Assembly: GCF_016862515.1 (NCBI RefSeq)
Contig: NZ_BONC01000046.1
Location: forward strand, 1 to 62,004
Direction of reading: 5' to 3'
DNA length: 62,004 bases
Origin: Asanoa iriomotensis
Lineage (GTDB): Bacteria > Actinomycetota > Actinomycetes > Mycobacteriales > Micromonosporaceae
Below are positions 1 through 10,571 of this stretch, piece after piece. Numbering within the stretch: the stretch's first letter is position 1; every line of letters begins with the position of its first letter. A program made the position numbers and the translations under genes. The notes beneath the pieces were generated by a model, which did no database searches, was not told where the DNA came from, and was given only the letters and a program-made list of their open reading frames with translations.

Positions 1-124
1 CCCCGGAAACCCGACCAGGACCGCTCACCCGGTTCTGCCACACCCGACCACGCCCGAGCACCATGAGCGGCCCCGGATCCCACGACCAAGGGGGTACCGG
101 CCGGGGTGGCGCCGCTATCGCGTC

Positions 125-1345
125 CTAGGACGAAGCCAGTAGGCGGCGGATCGGGGCCGCCTTTGCGGCTGCTTCCGCTACCTCGGCGGCCGGGTCGCTG
201 TCCCAGGTGATGCCGCCGCCGGCCCACAGGTGGAGGCGGTCCGGGTCCGCGGCCGCCGTGCGGATCGTCAGGCCCAGGTCCAGGTCGCCGTTCGCGTCGA
301 TCCAGCCCAGGGCGCCCATGCTCGGGCCGCGGCCCACCGGCTCCAGCGCGGCGATCTCCGACAGCGCCGCCAGCTTCGGTGCGCCCGTTACCGAGCCGCC
401 GGGGCAGGTCGCGCGCAGTAGGTCGGCCAGGCCCACGCCGTCGGCCAGGTCCGCCGTGACCACCGACTCCGCCTGCCACAGGTCGGCCCAGCGGCGGATC
501 GCGAACAGCTCGTCGACCCGGACACTGCCCGTGCGGGCCACCCGGGCCAGGTCGTTGCGTTCCAGGTCGACGATCATCACGTGCTCGGCGCGCTCCTTCG
601 CCGACGAGAGCAACTCCTGCCGGCCCGCCGCGGTCGCGTGGCGCGTGCCCTTGATCGGGCGGGTGGTCACCCGGCCCCCGACGACCTGGATCAAGGTCTC
701 CGGCGACGCGCAGCCCACCGCCCAGCCGTCCCCGGAGAGCACCCCGCCGTAGCGGGCACCCGCCAGGCCGGCCAGCCGGGCCAGCGCCGGCAGGGGGTCA
801 CCCACGTACGGCGCGGACGCGTGCCCCACGACGTTGACCTGGTAGACGTCGCCCCGGCCGATGGCCGCGCGGACCGCCGACACGGCCGCCGCGTGTGCGG
901 CCGGGGTCCAGCTCGGCTCCCACTCCCCCAGCCGCCAACCCCCAGTCTCAGCACGTGGACCGGAACGGCTTTGATTTCGGAGCGCCGCACGCCACGACGC
1001 GGAGCCGGAGGCCGGCGGAAGGCCGTGACCGACCCCACCCAGCGAACGCGCAGCTGGCAGCCAGAGAGGCGCCTCAGCCACCTCAGTGTGCTCGTATATC
1101 ACGGCGACCACGTCCGGGACCGCCGGCGCCGGGGTGGGTTCGCCCACAGCCGCCCGCGCCAGCATGGCCGCGCCGCCCGCCGCGGAGATCAACACCGCAG
1201 CGCCGCAGACAGATCCGGACTCGCTTTTGGCTACGGAGCGTGACATGGTGGGGGTAGAGAACGACCGCACGTCCAGTCCGTCGGCGGCAAGGAAATCTTC
1301 GAGATGCTGAGCCGGATCGCCACCCTCCGTAGAGCGCCACTCCAT
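125..1345 (-). CDS. pabB: Aminodeoxychorismate synthase component I (chorismate-binding)
   Basis: Predicted chorismate-binding enzyme of 406 residues. It makes 4-amino-4-deoxychorismate from chorismate and ammonia, the first step toward the p-aminobenzoate of folate. The C-terminal part carries the family blocks in order: PIKGTR, MIVDLERND, GSVTGAPK and GGGITWDSDP. The Lys in PIKGT separates aminodeoxychorismate synthases from anthranilate synthases, which have Ala there, so I favour PabB over TrpE. I chose the ATG at 1345 over one 35 codons further upstream because the extra residues do not resemble the family; its ribosome site is weak, so the start is uncertain. No glutamine amidotransferase partner is adjacent. 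The N-terminal third is short and weakly conserved. Confidence 0.85.
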   Translation of the reverse strand: MEWRSTEGGDPAQHLEDFLAADGLDVRSFSTPTMSRSVAKSESGSVCGAAVLISAAGGAAMLARAAVGEPTPAPAVPDVVAVIYEHTEVAEAPLWLPAARSLGGVGHGLPPASGSASWRAALRNQSRSGPRAETGGWRLGEWEPSWTPAAHAAAVSAVRAAIGRGDVYQVNVVGHASAPYVGDPLPALARLAGLAGARYGGVLSGDGWAVGCASPETLIQVVGGRVTTRPIKGTRHATAAGRQELLSSAKERAEHVMIVDLERNDLARVARTGSVRVDELFAIRRWADLWQAESVVTADLADGVGLADLLRATCPGGSVTGAPKLAALSEIAALEPVGRGPSMGALGWIDANGDLDLGLTIRTAAADPDRLHLWAGGGITWDSDPAAEVAEAAAKAAPIRRLLASS

Positions 1346-1573
1346 TCGGGAGCGCTCTTTTATACGGAGAGTGCACGAACCACCGACACCCTGAAAGCGG
1401 GTAGCGGGATGTGGAAGCGTTCCCACGACGAGTGGCCGATGGTTACTCATACGAAGGGTGGATTCTTCCGCGTAACGTCCGCAACTTGCTCGTACGTGCC
1501 CCGTCCAACGGGGTAGCCTCCGTCACTGGTCATGTGAACCATGACACGGCACCCCCATCGTCCGGAGACCCCG

Positions 1574-1774
1574 ATGTGCCAGCACCAACCGACCTGTCCC
1601 TCCGCTGAAGCGATGGATCGCGACGCCGCCCGCGCAGTCGCCGCGTTCCCCGAGCAGGGCTGGAGCCTGCTCTGCAACGGTGTGATCCTCTTCGAGGACA
1701 CCGGAGAGCTGCTCCCCGACGGCCGCACCATCGCGCCCCACCGCGGGCCCGCCCGCCACGCCCTCGCGGCGTAG
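1574..1774 (+). CDS. DUF5999 family small protein
   Basis: A 66-residue protein of an actinobacterial family (DUF5999) with no known function. The recognisable core is the MCQHQPTCPSAEAMDRDA opening, then PEQGWSLLCNG and a FEDTGELLPDG segment. Three cysteines (two in the first ten residues, one in LLCNG) and one His could bind metal; that is inference. I start at the ATG at 1574 because family members begin MCQHQP and because GGAG lies just upstream; an ATG 11 codons earlier would add residues unlike the family. It is transcribed away from pabB and toward gcvP, which runs the other way, so it looks monocistronic. Confidence 0.75.
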   Translation: MCQHQPTCPSAEAMDRDAARAVAAFPEQGWSLLCNGVILFEDTGELLPDGRTIAPHRGPARHALAA

Positions 1775-1874
1775 CAAACAACCAGCCTAGGCCGCCGCAC
1801 CGCCGCGGCAGCCCAGGCCCCTTCCGAGCACCGTCGCTCGCAACCCTCACGACCAACCGGGGGCCCCGCGCGCC

Positions 1875-4697
<2,823 letters not shown>

Positions 4698-4766
4698 CGG
4701 CGGGAACTCCTGGAGGCAGAGAGAGCGAGGTCGGCTAGCAACCTCCCCCTCTGTCGGGCCCGGAAC

Positions 4767-4880
4767 GGGTCCTCCAGAGTCGCCATGTCCCGCGCGGTCC
4801 TTTTGCCTGAGAGGTTCCGGGGAGGATTTGCCCCTTCGGCGCCGTCCGGCCCGACTGGACCGGCGAACTCTCCCACGCGG
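4767..4880 (-). ncRNA. Glycine riboswitch aptamer in the gcvP leader
   Basis: Read on the minus strand, the gcvP leader has the hallmark conserved strings of a glycine aptamer: GGGAGAG at the 5' side (near 4875), GCGCCGAAGGGGCAA (4840-4824), CTCTCAGGCAAAAGGAC (4815-4799) and the closing ACTCTGGAG (about 4781-4771). The order and spacing match the first aptamer type. I do not see a second complete aptamer in the roughly 70 bases before the gcvP ATG at 4697, so this looks like a singlet. The usual role is to switch on gcvP when glycine is high. A possible -10 element (TAGCGT, minus strand, 4905-4900) lies just upstream. Confidence 0.93.
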
Positions 4881-4933
4881 ATGGTTCGGCTTAACGCAAA
4901 CGCTACCAGTGTTGATGATCCAAAGGGGTAACG

Positions 4934-4960
4934 GCGTGGGTGAGGTCTCCTCACCTACGC
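4934..4960. promoter_or_regulatory. Near-perfect inverted repeat between gcvP and the aldo/keto reductase gene
   Basis: Arms 4934-4945 and 4949-4960 pair over 12 positions with one G-T mismatch and a TCT centre (core GGTGAGG-TCT-CCTCACC). It ends 8 bases before the GTG of the reductase gene and lies upstream of the gcvP leader. It could be an operator or a hairpin in the reductase leader; the sequence does not decide. Confidence 0.5.
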
Positions 4961-4968
4961 TGTCCGCC

Positions 4969-5967
4969 GTGACCTATCTTGCCGCCGACGACCGTTACGA
5001 CTCGATGACCTACCGCCGGGCCGGCCGCAGTGGTGTCCGGCTCCCCGCCATCTCCCTGGGCCTCTGGCACAACTTCGGCCACGGCCGCAACCTGGACACC
5101 CAGGCCGCCATCCTGCACCGGGCGTTCGACCTCGGTGTCACACACGTGGACCTGGCCAACAACTACGGCCCGCCGCCCGGCTCCGCCGAGGAGAACTTCG
5201 GGCGGATCATGGCCCGCGACCTCAAGCCGTACCGCGATGAAATAATCATCTCGACGAAGGCCGGCTATCTGATGTGGCCCGGGCCCTACGGCGAATGGGG
5301 CTCCCGCAAATACCTGATCTCGTCGCTGGACCAGTCGCTGAAGCGGATGGGCCTCGACTACGTCGACGTCTTCTACCACCACCGGCCCGACCCGGACACG
5401 CCGATCGAGGAGACGATGGCGGCCCTGGACCACGCGGTCCGGTCCGGGCGCGCCCTCTACGTCGCGATCTCCAACTACACCTCGGCGCAGACCGCCGAGG
5501 CGGTCAAGATCCTGCGCGACCTGGGTACGCCGCTGCTGCTGCACCAACCCTCGTACTCGATGCTCAACCGCTGGATCGAGCGCGACAACCTGCTCGACAC
5601 CCTCGAAGAGGCCGGCGCCGGCTGCATCGCGTTCAGCCCGCTGCAGCAGGGCCTGCTGACCAACCGCTACCTCGACGGCATCCCCACCGACTCCCGGGTC
5701 GCGACCGGCGGGTTCCTCAAGGAGAGCCACCTCGACGAGCAGACCATGCGGGTCGTCCGCGAGCTCAACGAGATCGCCCGGGAGCGCGGGCAGACCCTCG
5801 CCCAGCTCGCCCTCGCGTGGGCGCTGCGGGACGAGCGGATGACCAGCCTGATCATCGGCGCGAGCAGCGTCGCCCAGCTCGAGGACAACGTGGGCGCGCT
5901 GGCCAACCTGGCGCTGTCAGCGCAGGAGCTGGACGCGATCGACGGTGCGCTGACCAACCCCGCCTGA
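4969..5967 (+). CDS. Aldo/keto reductase, YghZ / L-glyceraldehyde-3-phosphate reductase type
   Basis: A 332-residue NADPH-dependent oxidoreductase of the aldo/keto reductase superfamily, closest in pattern to the YghZ/GpsR group that reduces L-glyceraldehyde 3-phosphate and methylglyoxal. Catalytic elements are visible: Asp and Tyr in [18 protein letters not shown], Lys in ISTKAGY and His in FYHHRPDP. The cofactor end shows [14 protein letters not shown]. The GTG at 4969 gives the family start ([21 protein letters not shown]); a longer open frame back to 4669 only reads antisense to the gcvP leader and was not used. It diverges from gcvP and shares a compact control region with it. The substrate is inferred from family only. 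Confidence 0.88.
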   Translation: MTYLAADDRYDSMTYRRAGRSGVRLPAISLGLWHNFGHGRNLDTQAAILHRAFDLGVTHVDLANNYGPPPGSAEENFGRIMARDLKPYRDEIIISTKAGYLMWPGPYGEWGSRKYLISSLDQSLKRMGLDYVDVFYHHRPDPDTPIEETMAALDHAVRSGRALYVAISNYTSAQTAEAVKILRDLGTPLLLHQPSYSMLNRWIERDNLLDTLEEAGAGCIAFSPLQQGLLTNRYLDGIPTDSRVATGGFLKESHLDEQTMRVVRELNEIARERGQTLAQLALAWALRDERMTSLIIGASSVAQLEDNVGALANLALSAQELDAIDGALTNPA

Positions 5968-5980
5968 CGGTGTTGCGGCG

Positions 5981-6673
5981 GTGATCCACAATGGGGCCGT
6001 GCCCCGCCGACGTCGCCGCTGGCTCTGGATCAGCGTGATCGCCGCGGCCGCCACCGCAGTCGTGGCGGCCGCGGCGGTGCTCGGCGCCGGGCTGTGGCTG
6101 CGCGCCGGCGCCCGCGGTCACGTCTACTCGCTGGCCGACGTGCCGTCGGCTCCGGTGGTGATGGTGCTCGGCGCGCAGGTCTACCCGGACGGGACGCCGT
6201 CGCCGTTCCTGGCCGCCCGGCTCGACCTGGCCCGGCAGCTCTACGACGCCGGCACGGTGCGGGCCGTGCTGGTCTCCGGCGACCACCGCGAGTGGCACTA
6301 CGACGAGCCGGGCGCGATGAGCCGGTGGCTGGTCGAGCGTGGGGTGCCGGAGCGCCGGATCGTGCAGGACCACGCGGGCTTCGACACCTACGACTCGTGC
6401 GTACGCGCGAAGAAGATCTTCGGTGTCGACCGGATGATCGTGGTGACGCAGCAGTTCCACATCGACCGGGCGGTGGCCCTGTGCCGCGACGCCGGGATCG
6501 AGACGGTCGGGGTCGGCGACGAGACCGTGAAGCGGTTCGGGCGGGCGTGGGACTACGGCGCCTTCCGCGAGCAGCTCGCCGGGGTCAAGGCGGCGTGGGA
6601 CGTGGTGACCGGACGCGACCCGGTGTTCCTCGGGCCGCGCGAGACCGGAGTCGAGGACGCTCTCGCCAACTGA
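5981..6673 (+). CDS. SanA/YdcF-like DUF218 membrane-anchored protein
   Basis: A 230-residue protein. After a basic stretch (PRRRRRW) there is one N-terminal membrane segment (about residues 14-40), then a DUF218 domain outside the membrane. Family strings include VMVLGAQVYPDG, SPFLAARLDLA, VLVSGDHR, AMSRWLVERGVP, DTYDSCVRA and VTQQFHIDRAVALCRDAG. Members such as SanA affect envelope barrier function and vancomycin exclusion at high temperature in enterobacteria; the chemistry is unknown. The start is uncertain: GTG at 5981 or the in-frame GTG at 5999, neither with a good ribosome site. It follows the aldo/keto reductase by 13 bases and could be co-transcribed with it. Confidence 0.8.
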   Translation: MIHNGAVPRRRRRWLWISVIAAAATAVVAAAAVLGAGLWLRAGARGHVYSLADVPSAPVVMVLGAQVYPDGTPSPFLAARLDLARQLYDAGTVRAVLVSGDHREWHYDEPGAMSRWLVERGVPERRIVQDHAGFDTYDSCVRAKKIFGVDRMIVVTQQFHIDRAVALCRDAGIETVGVGDETVKRFGRAWDYGAFREQLAGVKAAWDVVTGRDPVFLGPRETGVEDALAN

Positions 6674-6698
6674 TCGTTGCGACTGGCAGGATGCCCGC

Positions 6699-7748
6699 GT
6701 GCGTGCTGCCCTCCGTACCGTGGCGGTTGTCGGGTTCGTCGCTCTGTTGAGCGCGTGCGGCGGTGACCCTGCTGTCGCACGACCATCGGGTCCGACCCCT
6801 TCCGTCGGTGCCTCTCCTTCCGGCGGCGTCGACGCACTCGGCCGCGGACCGGCACGGCCGACGCCCTCCGCGAAGCCGGCAGCCGGCTGCAGCGGTGCAT
6901 TGCCCGCCGACAACGTCTGGCGTGCCGACGTGCGCAAGCTGCCCGTCCACCCGAAGTCGGCGGCGATGGTGGCCAGCATCGGCGCCGGCGCCGCGATGCA
7001 CCCCGACTTCGGCTCCGGCACCTGGGAGGGCGCGCCGATCGGCATCCCGGTCACGACCGTCCCCGCCGGACAGAAGAAGGTCACGGTCAGCTTCGAGTAC
7101 GCGGACGAGAGCGACCGCGGGCCGTACCCGATCCCGGCCAACGCGAAGATCGAGGGTGGCCCGCAGGCCGACGGCGACCGGCACGTGATCGCTTTCGACA
7201 AGACAGCCTGCAAGGTGTACGAGCTGTTCTCGGCCTACCCGCAGGGCGGCGGGTGGCGGGCCGGCTCCGGGGCGGTGTTCGACCTGCGCTCCAACAAGCT
7301 GCGGCCGGCCGGCTGGACCTCCGCCGACGCGTCCGGCCTGTCGATCTTCGCGGGCCTGGTCCGCTACGAGGAGGTCGCCGCCGGGCGGATCGACCACGCG
7401 ATCCGGATCACCGTGCCGAAGACCCGCACCGGCTACACCTGGCCGGCCACCCACTCCGCGTCGTCGGCCACCGACGCCAATCTCCCTCAGCTCGGCCAGC
7501 GGCTGCGGCTCAAGGCCTCGGTGTCGACCGGCTCGATGCCCAGGCAGGCGCGGATCGTCGCCGACGCGATGAAGCGCTACGGCGTGGTCGTCGCCGACCA
7601 CGGCTCGGCCTGGTACATCTCCGGCGCGCCGGACGACCGGTGGGACAACGACGCGCTGCGCGCCCTGAAGTCGTTGACGGGCAGCGACTTCGAGGTGGTC
7701 GACACCGGCGGGCTGGTGGTCAGCCGGACGTCGGGGGCAGTTCGCTAG
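6699..7748 (+). CDS. Secreted lipoprotein, uncharacterised actinobacterial family
   Basis: A 349-residue exported protein starting at a GTG with AGGA upstream. The N-terminus is a lipoprotein signal ending in the lipobox LLSAC, followed by a low-complexity Pro/Ser/Gly/Ala linker to about residue 60. The globular part begins CSGALPADNVWRADVRKLPVH and contains NLPQLGQRLRLKAS and YGVVVADHGSAWYISGAPD. I recognise this as a family of secreted actinobacterial proteins without assigned function. The 3' end overlaps the convergent RibD_C gene by 29 bases. It should be anchored on the outer face of the membrane. Confidence 0.7.
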   Translation: MRAALRTVAVVGFVALLSACGGDPAVARPSGPTPSVGASPSGGVDALGRGPARPTPSAKPAAGCSGALPADNVWRADVRKLPVHPKSAAMVASIGAGAAMHPDFGSGTWEGAPIGIPVTTVPAGQKKVTVSFEYADESDRGPYPIPANAKIEGGPQADGDRHVIAFDKTACKVYELFSAYPQGGGWRAGSGAVFDLRSNKLRPAGWTSADASGLSIFAGLVRYEEVAAGRIDHAIRITVPKTRTGYTWPATHSASSATDANLPQLGQRLRLKASVSTGSMPRQARIVADAMKRYGVVVADHGSAWYISGAPDDRWDNDALRALKSLTGSDFEVVDTGGLVVSRTSGAVR

Positions 7749-8349
7749 CTCCCGTGTACGTCGCGACCGGCGCGTCGCCCGTCGTCTCGTACTCGAGCAG
7801 CAGCATGCCCGTGGGGGTCGCCTCGTGGCCGACCAGGCGCATGCCGACCGCCCTGCCCGGGTGTTCGAACAGCCGCCGCCCGGCGCCGACGACCGTCGGT
7901 GCGACGACGAGCCGGACCGCGTCGACCAGGCCCGCGTCGAGCAGCGCGTGACCGAGCCGGGCGCTGCCGTGGATCTGCAGCTCACGGCCGGGCTTGCGCT
8001 TGAGGTCGGCCACCTCGTCCAAGCGCAGCACGGTCGCCGGCTGCCAGGGCGTCTCGGTCAGGGTGCTAGACACCACGTACTTCGGCAGGCCGTTCATCCG
8101 CTCCGTGAACGGGTCGTCAGGGTCCGTGATGTGCGGCCAGGCGGCGGCGAACTCCTCGTAGGTGCGGCGGCCGACCAGGAGCCCGTCGGCCAGCGAGAGC
8201 CAGTGCGCGGCCGCCTCGACGAACCGGGCGTCGGCGTGCGGTGTCAGCCAGCCGCCGCGGGTGAAGCCGCCGGTGGTGTCCTCGTCGGGTGAGCCAGGAC
8301 CCTGGCTGACGCCGTCGAGCGAGACGAACTCGGTGAGCGTGACCTTCAT
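7720..8349 (-). CDS. Dihydrofolate-reductase-like protein (RibD C-terminal domain)
   Basis: A 209-residue protein of the RibD_C/YwjB type, an NADPH-binding fold shared with dihydrofolate reductase. Typical strings are MKVTLTEFVSLDGVSQGPG, GLLVGRRTYEEFAAAWP, YVVSSTLTETPW and LQIHGSARLGHALLDAGLVD. Many actinobacteria have several paralogues, usually annotated as dihydrofolate reductase family proteins; true substrates are unknown. The ATG at 8349 overlaps the stop of the upstream AHSA1 gene (ATGA), so the two are probably translationally coupled. It is the last gene of a three-gene operon headed by an ArsR-type regulator. The 3' end overlaps the convergent lipoprotein gene. Confidence 0.85.
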   Translation of the reverse strand: MKVTLTEFVSLDGVSQGPGSPDEDTTGGFTRGGWLTPHADARFVEAAAHWLSLADGLLVGRRTYEEFAAAWPHITDPDDPFTERMNGLPKYVVSSTLTETPWQPATVLRLDEVADLKRKPGRELQIHGSARLGHALLDAGLVDAVRLVVAPTVVGAGRRLFEHPGRAVGMRLVGHEATPTGMLLLEYETTGDAPVATYTGASELPPTSG

Positions 8350-8822
8350 CGGTTTTCCTCCACGATCGCGGCGAGCTGTTGCGTGACGGTGCCCCAGCCG
8401 TCGCTGAAGCCGAGCTTCTCGTGGCGTTCGCGGGAGGTCGGGTCGCCGTGCCGGACCAGGACGCGGTAGTCCGTGCCGTCCGGGTGGTCCGCCAGGGTGA
8501 TCTCCGCGGTCATCACGATGACGCCCGGGTCGGCCGGCCGCCAGGTGCTGTCGATCGCGGTGGTGAACGCGATCCGGGTCAGCTCGTCCGCGGCGAGGAA
8601 CGCGGCGTCCAGGTGCGGGCCGAACACGTCGCCGTCCGCGTCGTCGGACAGGCGGGTGACGAACGCGCCGCCGGGGCGGACGTCGAGGCGCTCGACACGG
8701 CAGCGGCTCGGCGCCGGCACCCACCACCGGGCCAGCCGGTCGGGATCGGTCCAGGCCCGCCAGACGGCCGCCCGGGGCGCGCGGATCACGCGGTCGAGGG
8801 CGAGGTCGAGGTCGGGGTTCAT
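8346..8822 (-). CDS. SRPBCC / AHSA1-domain protein
   Basis: A 158-residue single-domain protein of the START/Bet v 1 fold, AHSA1 branch. Visible landmarks are the opening LALDRVIRAPRAAVWRAWTD, the WWVPAP turn, FVTRLSDDADG, and MTAEITLADHPDGTDYRVLV. Such proteins bind small hydrophobic ligands and commonly lie next to an ArsR-type regulator, as here. It overlaps the ArsR gene by 4 bases on one side and the RibD_C gene by 4 bases on the other. No catalytic residues can be named. Its function in this operon is unknown. Confidence 0.85.
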   Translation of the reverse strand: MNPDLDLALDRVIRAPRAAVWRAWTDPDRLARWWVPAPSRCRVERLDVRPGGAFVTRLSDDADGDVFGPHLDAAFLAADELTRIAFTTAIDSTWRPADPGVIVMTAEITLADHPDGTDYRVLVRHGDPTSRERHEKLGFSDGWGTVTQQLAAIVEENR

Positions 8823-9151
8823 GCGGGGTCCTCCTCGGTGAGCAGCTGCTCCAGGCGGTCGGTGCGGTCCTCCCAGACGCGGCGCTGCTCGGCGAGCCAG
8901 TCGTCGAGCAGGCCGAGCCGCTCGCGGTTGAGCACGCAGGTGCGGACCCGGCCGGACTTGACCGTGCTGATCAGGCCGCTGGCCTCCAGCGTGCGCACGT
9001 GCTTCATGAACGACGGCAGCGTCATCGGGAACTCGCGGGCGAGGTCGCCCACGCTGGTGGGACCGCGGCCGAGGCGCCGGACGACGCCGCGTCGGGTCGG
9101 GTCGGCCAGGGCGACGAACACGTCGTCGAGCGCGGCCGAATACTGTGCCAT
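8819..9151 (-). CDS. ArsR-family winged-helix repressor (non-metal type)
   Basis: A 110-residue regulator with the ArsR winged helix: ALADPTRRGVVRRLG, SVGDLAREFPMTLPSFMKHVRTL as recognition helix region, then LEASGLISTVKSGRVRTC as wing. It has a single Cys and lacks the CxC-type metal sites of ArsR/SmtB, so it fits the SdpR-like, non-metal branch that usually precedes an AHSA1 gene. It heads an operon with the AHSA1 and RibD_C genes through two 4-base overlaps. Repeated GCTAAGTGTTG half-sites overlap and follow its start region, so autoregulation is likely. The ligand, if any, is unknown. Confidence 0.88.
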   Translation of the reverse strand: MAQYSAALDDVFVALADPTRRGVVRRLGRGPTSVGDLAREFPMTLPSFMKHVRTLEASGLISTVKSGRVRTCVLNRERLGLLDDWLAEQRRVWEDRTDRLEQLLTEEDPA

Positions 9152-9154
9152 GAG

Positions 9155-9201
9155 GCTAAGTATTGCCGCCGTTCAACACTTAGCGCAAGGGCTAAGTGTT
9201 G
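9155..9201. promoter_or_regulatory. Candidate ArsR operator: three GCTAAGTGTTG half-sites
   Basis: A perfect 11-base inverted repeat, CAACACTTAGC at 9174-9184 and GCTAAGTGTTG at 9191-9201, is separated by 6 bases. A third copy with one mismatch (GCTAAGTATTG) lies at 9155-9165, 3 bases upstream of the ArsR start codon. This is the arrangement expected of an autoregulated winged-helix repressor. There is no T-run, which argues against a simple terminator for the upstream MerR gene. Confidence 0.75.
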
Positions 9202-9207
9202 GTGTTC

Positions 9208-9786
9208 TCAGCCGGCGCGGCGGCGGGCGCGGCGGGCGGCCAATTCGTCGCCGGCCGGTGCGTCGTCGACCTCGTCGTCGGCGCCGGCGGGCTCCGCGGG
9301 CTCGGCCGGCAGGTGCGACAGGGAGCCCTGGATCTCCTTGAAGGCGCCGCCGATCGCGATGCCGAACACGCCCTGGCCGCCCTGGAGCAGGTCGACGACC
9401 TCTTCCGGCGAGCGGCACTCGTAGACCGTGGTGCCGTCGGAGATCAGCGTGATGCCCGCGAGGTCCTCGACGCCGCGCGAGCGCAGCGTCTCGATCGCCT
9501 TGCGGATGTTCTGCAGCGAGACGCCGGCGTCCAGGAGGCGCTTGACCACCTTGAGCACGACGAGGTCGCGGAACGAGTAGAGGCGCTGCGTGCCGGAGCC
9601 GGAGGCGTCACGGACGCTCGGCACGACCAGTGTCGTGCGGGCCCAGTAGTCGAGTTGGCGGTAGCTGATGCCGACCGCGTGGCAGGCGGTCACACCGCGG
9701 TAGCCGACGGAGTCGCCGTCCGTGGGTGCCGGCGCCGCGTCGGCGTCGGATCTGCCCTCGGGTTCGGGATCACGTGGGTCGGGCAT
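9208..9786 (-). CDS. MerR-family regulator, second of the FHA-MerR-nuclease cluster (Rv1830-like)
   Basis: A 192-residue regulator. An acidic leader of about 30 residues precedes the MerR helix-turn-helix (VTACHAVGISYRQLDYWARTTLVVPS), then YSFRDLVVLKVVKRLLDAGVSLQNIRKAIETL. The C-terminal part (GTTVYECRSPEEVVDLLQGGQGVFGIAIG) matches the group next to the bifunctional nuclease gene in many actinobacteria, including Rv1830 of M. tuberculosis. The ATG at 9786 has GGGGAGG upstream. It lacks effector-binding cysteines. Placement in the cell-division-linked cluster suggests a related regulatory role, but its targets are not known from this sequence. Confidence 0.88.
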   Translation of the reverse strand: MPDPRDPEPEGRSDADAAPAPTDGDSVGYRGVTACHAVGISYRQLDYWARTTLVVPSVRDASGSGTQRLYSFRDLVVLKVVKRLLDAGVSLQNIRKAIETLRSRGVEDLAGITLISDGTTVYECRSPEEVVDLLQGGQGVFGIAIGGAFKEIQGSLSHLPAEPAEPAGADDEVDDAPAGDELAARRARRRAG

Positions 9787-9945
9787 GTGGCTACCTCCCC
9801 GCCAGCGAGGTGTCGCGTCGTGCCGGGACGCGACCCCGTCAACAGCGCCAACCCTATAGCTCAGATCGAGCCTTCGGGCGCAGGCTTTGCGCCGACACGC
9901 CGCGATCTGACGACATCACCCGAGGGACGCTCGGACTTCGCCGAC

Positions 9946-10413
9946 TCAGCCCGCGAAGTCCTCCGGCCGCACCTGCTCCAGGAACTCCCGGAACTTCTCG
10001 ACCTCGTCCTCCTGCTCGTCCGGAATGACGATGCCGGCCTCGGAGAGCACCTGCTCGGCGCAGCGGATCGGCGCGCCGACGCGCAGCGCCAGAGCGATCG
10101 AGTCGCTCGGGCGCGCCGAGACGCGCAGGTTGTTGTCGCCGATCAACAGGTCGGCGTAGAAGACGTTTTCCTTCAGCTCGACGATCTCCACGGCGTTGAG
10201 CGGCTGCTGCAGCGCGGCCAGCACGTCGCGGAGAAGATCATGGGTCAGCGGCCGGGCCGGCTTCACGCCCTGCTGCTCGTAGGCGATCGCCGTGGCCTCC
10301 ACCGCACCGATCCAGATCGGCAGGTAGCGGTCGCCCTCGACCTCTCGGAGCAGCACAATCGGCTGGTTGCTGGGCAACTCGACCCGAACCCCGACCACGC
10401 TCAGCTCACGCAC
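9946..10413 (-). CDS. Bifunctional nuclease-domain protein (Rv1829-like)
   Basis: A 155-residue protein of the bifunctional nuclease family (DUF151). Family strings are VRELSVVGVRVELPSNQPIVLLRE, RYLPIWIGAVEATAIA, RPLTHDLL, FYADLLIG and RPSDSIALALRVGAPI. Plant members have DNase and RNase activity; bacterial roles are not established. I start at the GTG at 10413, which gives the family N-terminus; 22 further residues upstream (to 10479) are rich in Arg and Asn and look like leader sequence. It lies between two MerR genes with gaps of about 158 bases on each side, so each may have its own promoter. Confidence 0.88.
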   Translation of the reverse strand: MRELSVVGVRVELPSNQPIVLLREVEGDRYLPIWIGAVEATAIAYEQQGVKPARPLTHDLLRDVLAALQQPLNAVEIVELKENVFYADLLIGDNNLRVSARPSDSIALALRVGAPIRCAEQVLSEAGIVIPDEQEDEVEKFREFLEQVRPEDFAG

Positions 10414-10571
10414 CGCGCCTCCGTCGTCGTTGTCGTTCCGTTGTCGTTCCCAGCGCCGTTTCCGGCCCCTTCCTTGCACGGTACACGCGCGAGCGGAGTG
10501 CGTCCCGCACGCGCGGTCGGTGCCGAGGAGGAACCGCGTTCGAGCCTACGTGATCTCGCCGTCACGTAGCC

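Noticed and set aside
1-124. Possible gene at the left edge
   Set aside because: No frame of convincing length or motif; I see nothing that can be named.
4700-4766. Second glycine aptamer after the first
   Set aside because: The conserved aptamer strings do not recur between the aptamer and the gcvP ATG, so I call a single aptamer.
9174-9201. Inverted repeat as terminator of the MerR gene
   Set aside because: No T-run, and a third half-site next to the ArsR start codon fits an operator better.
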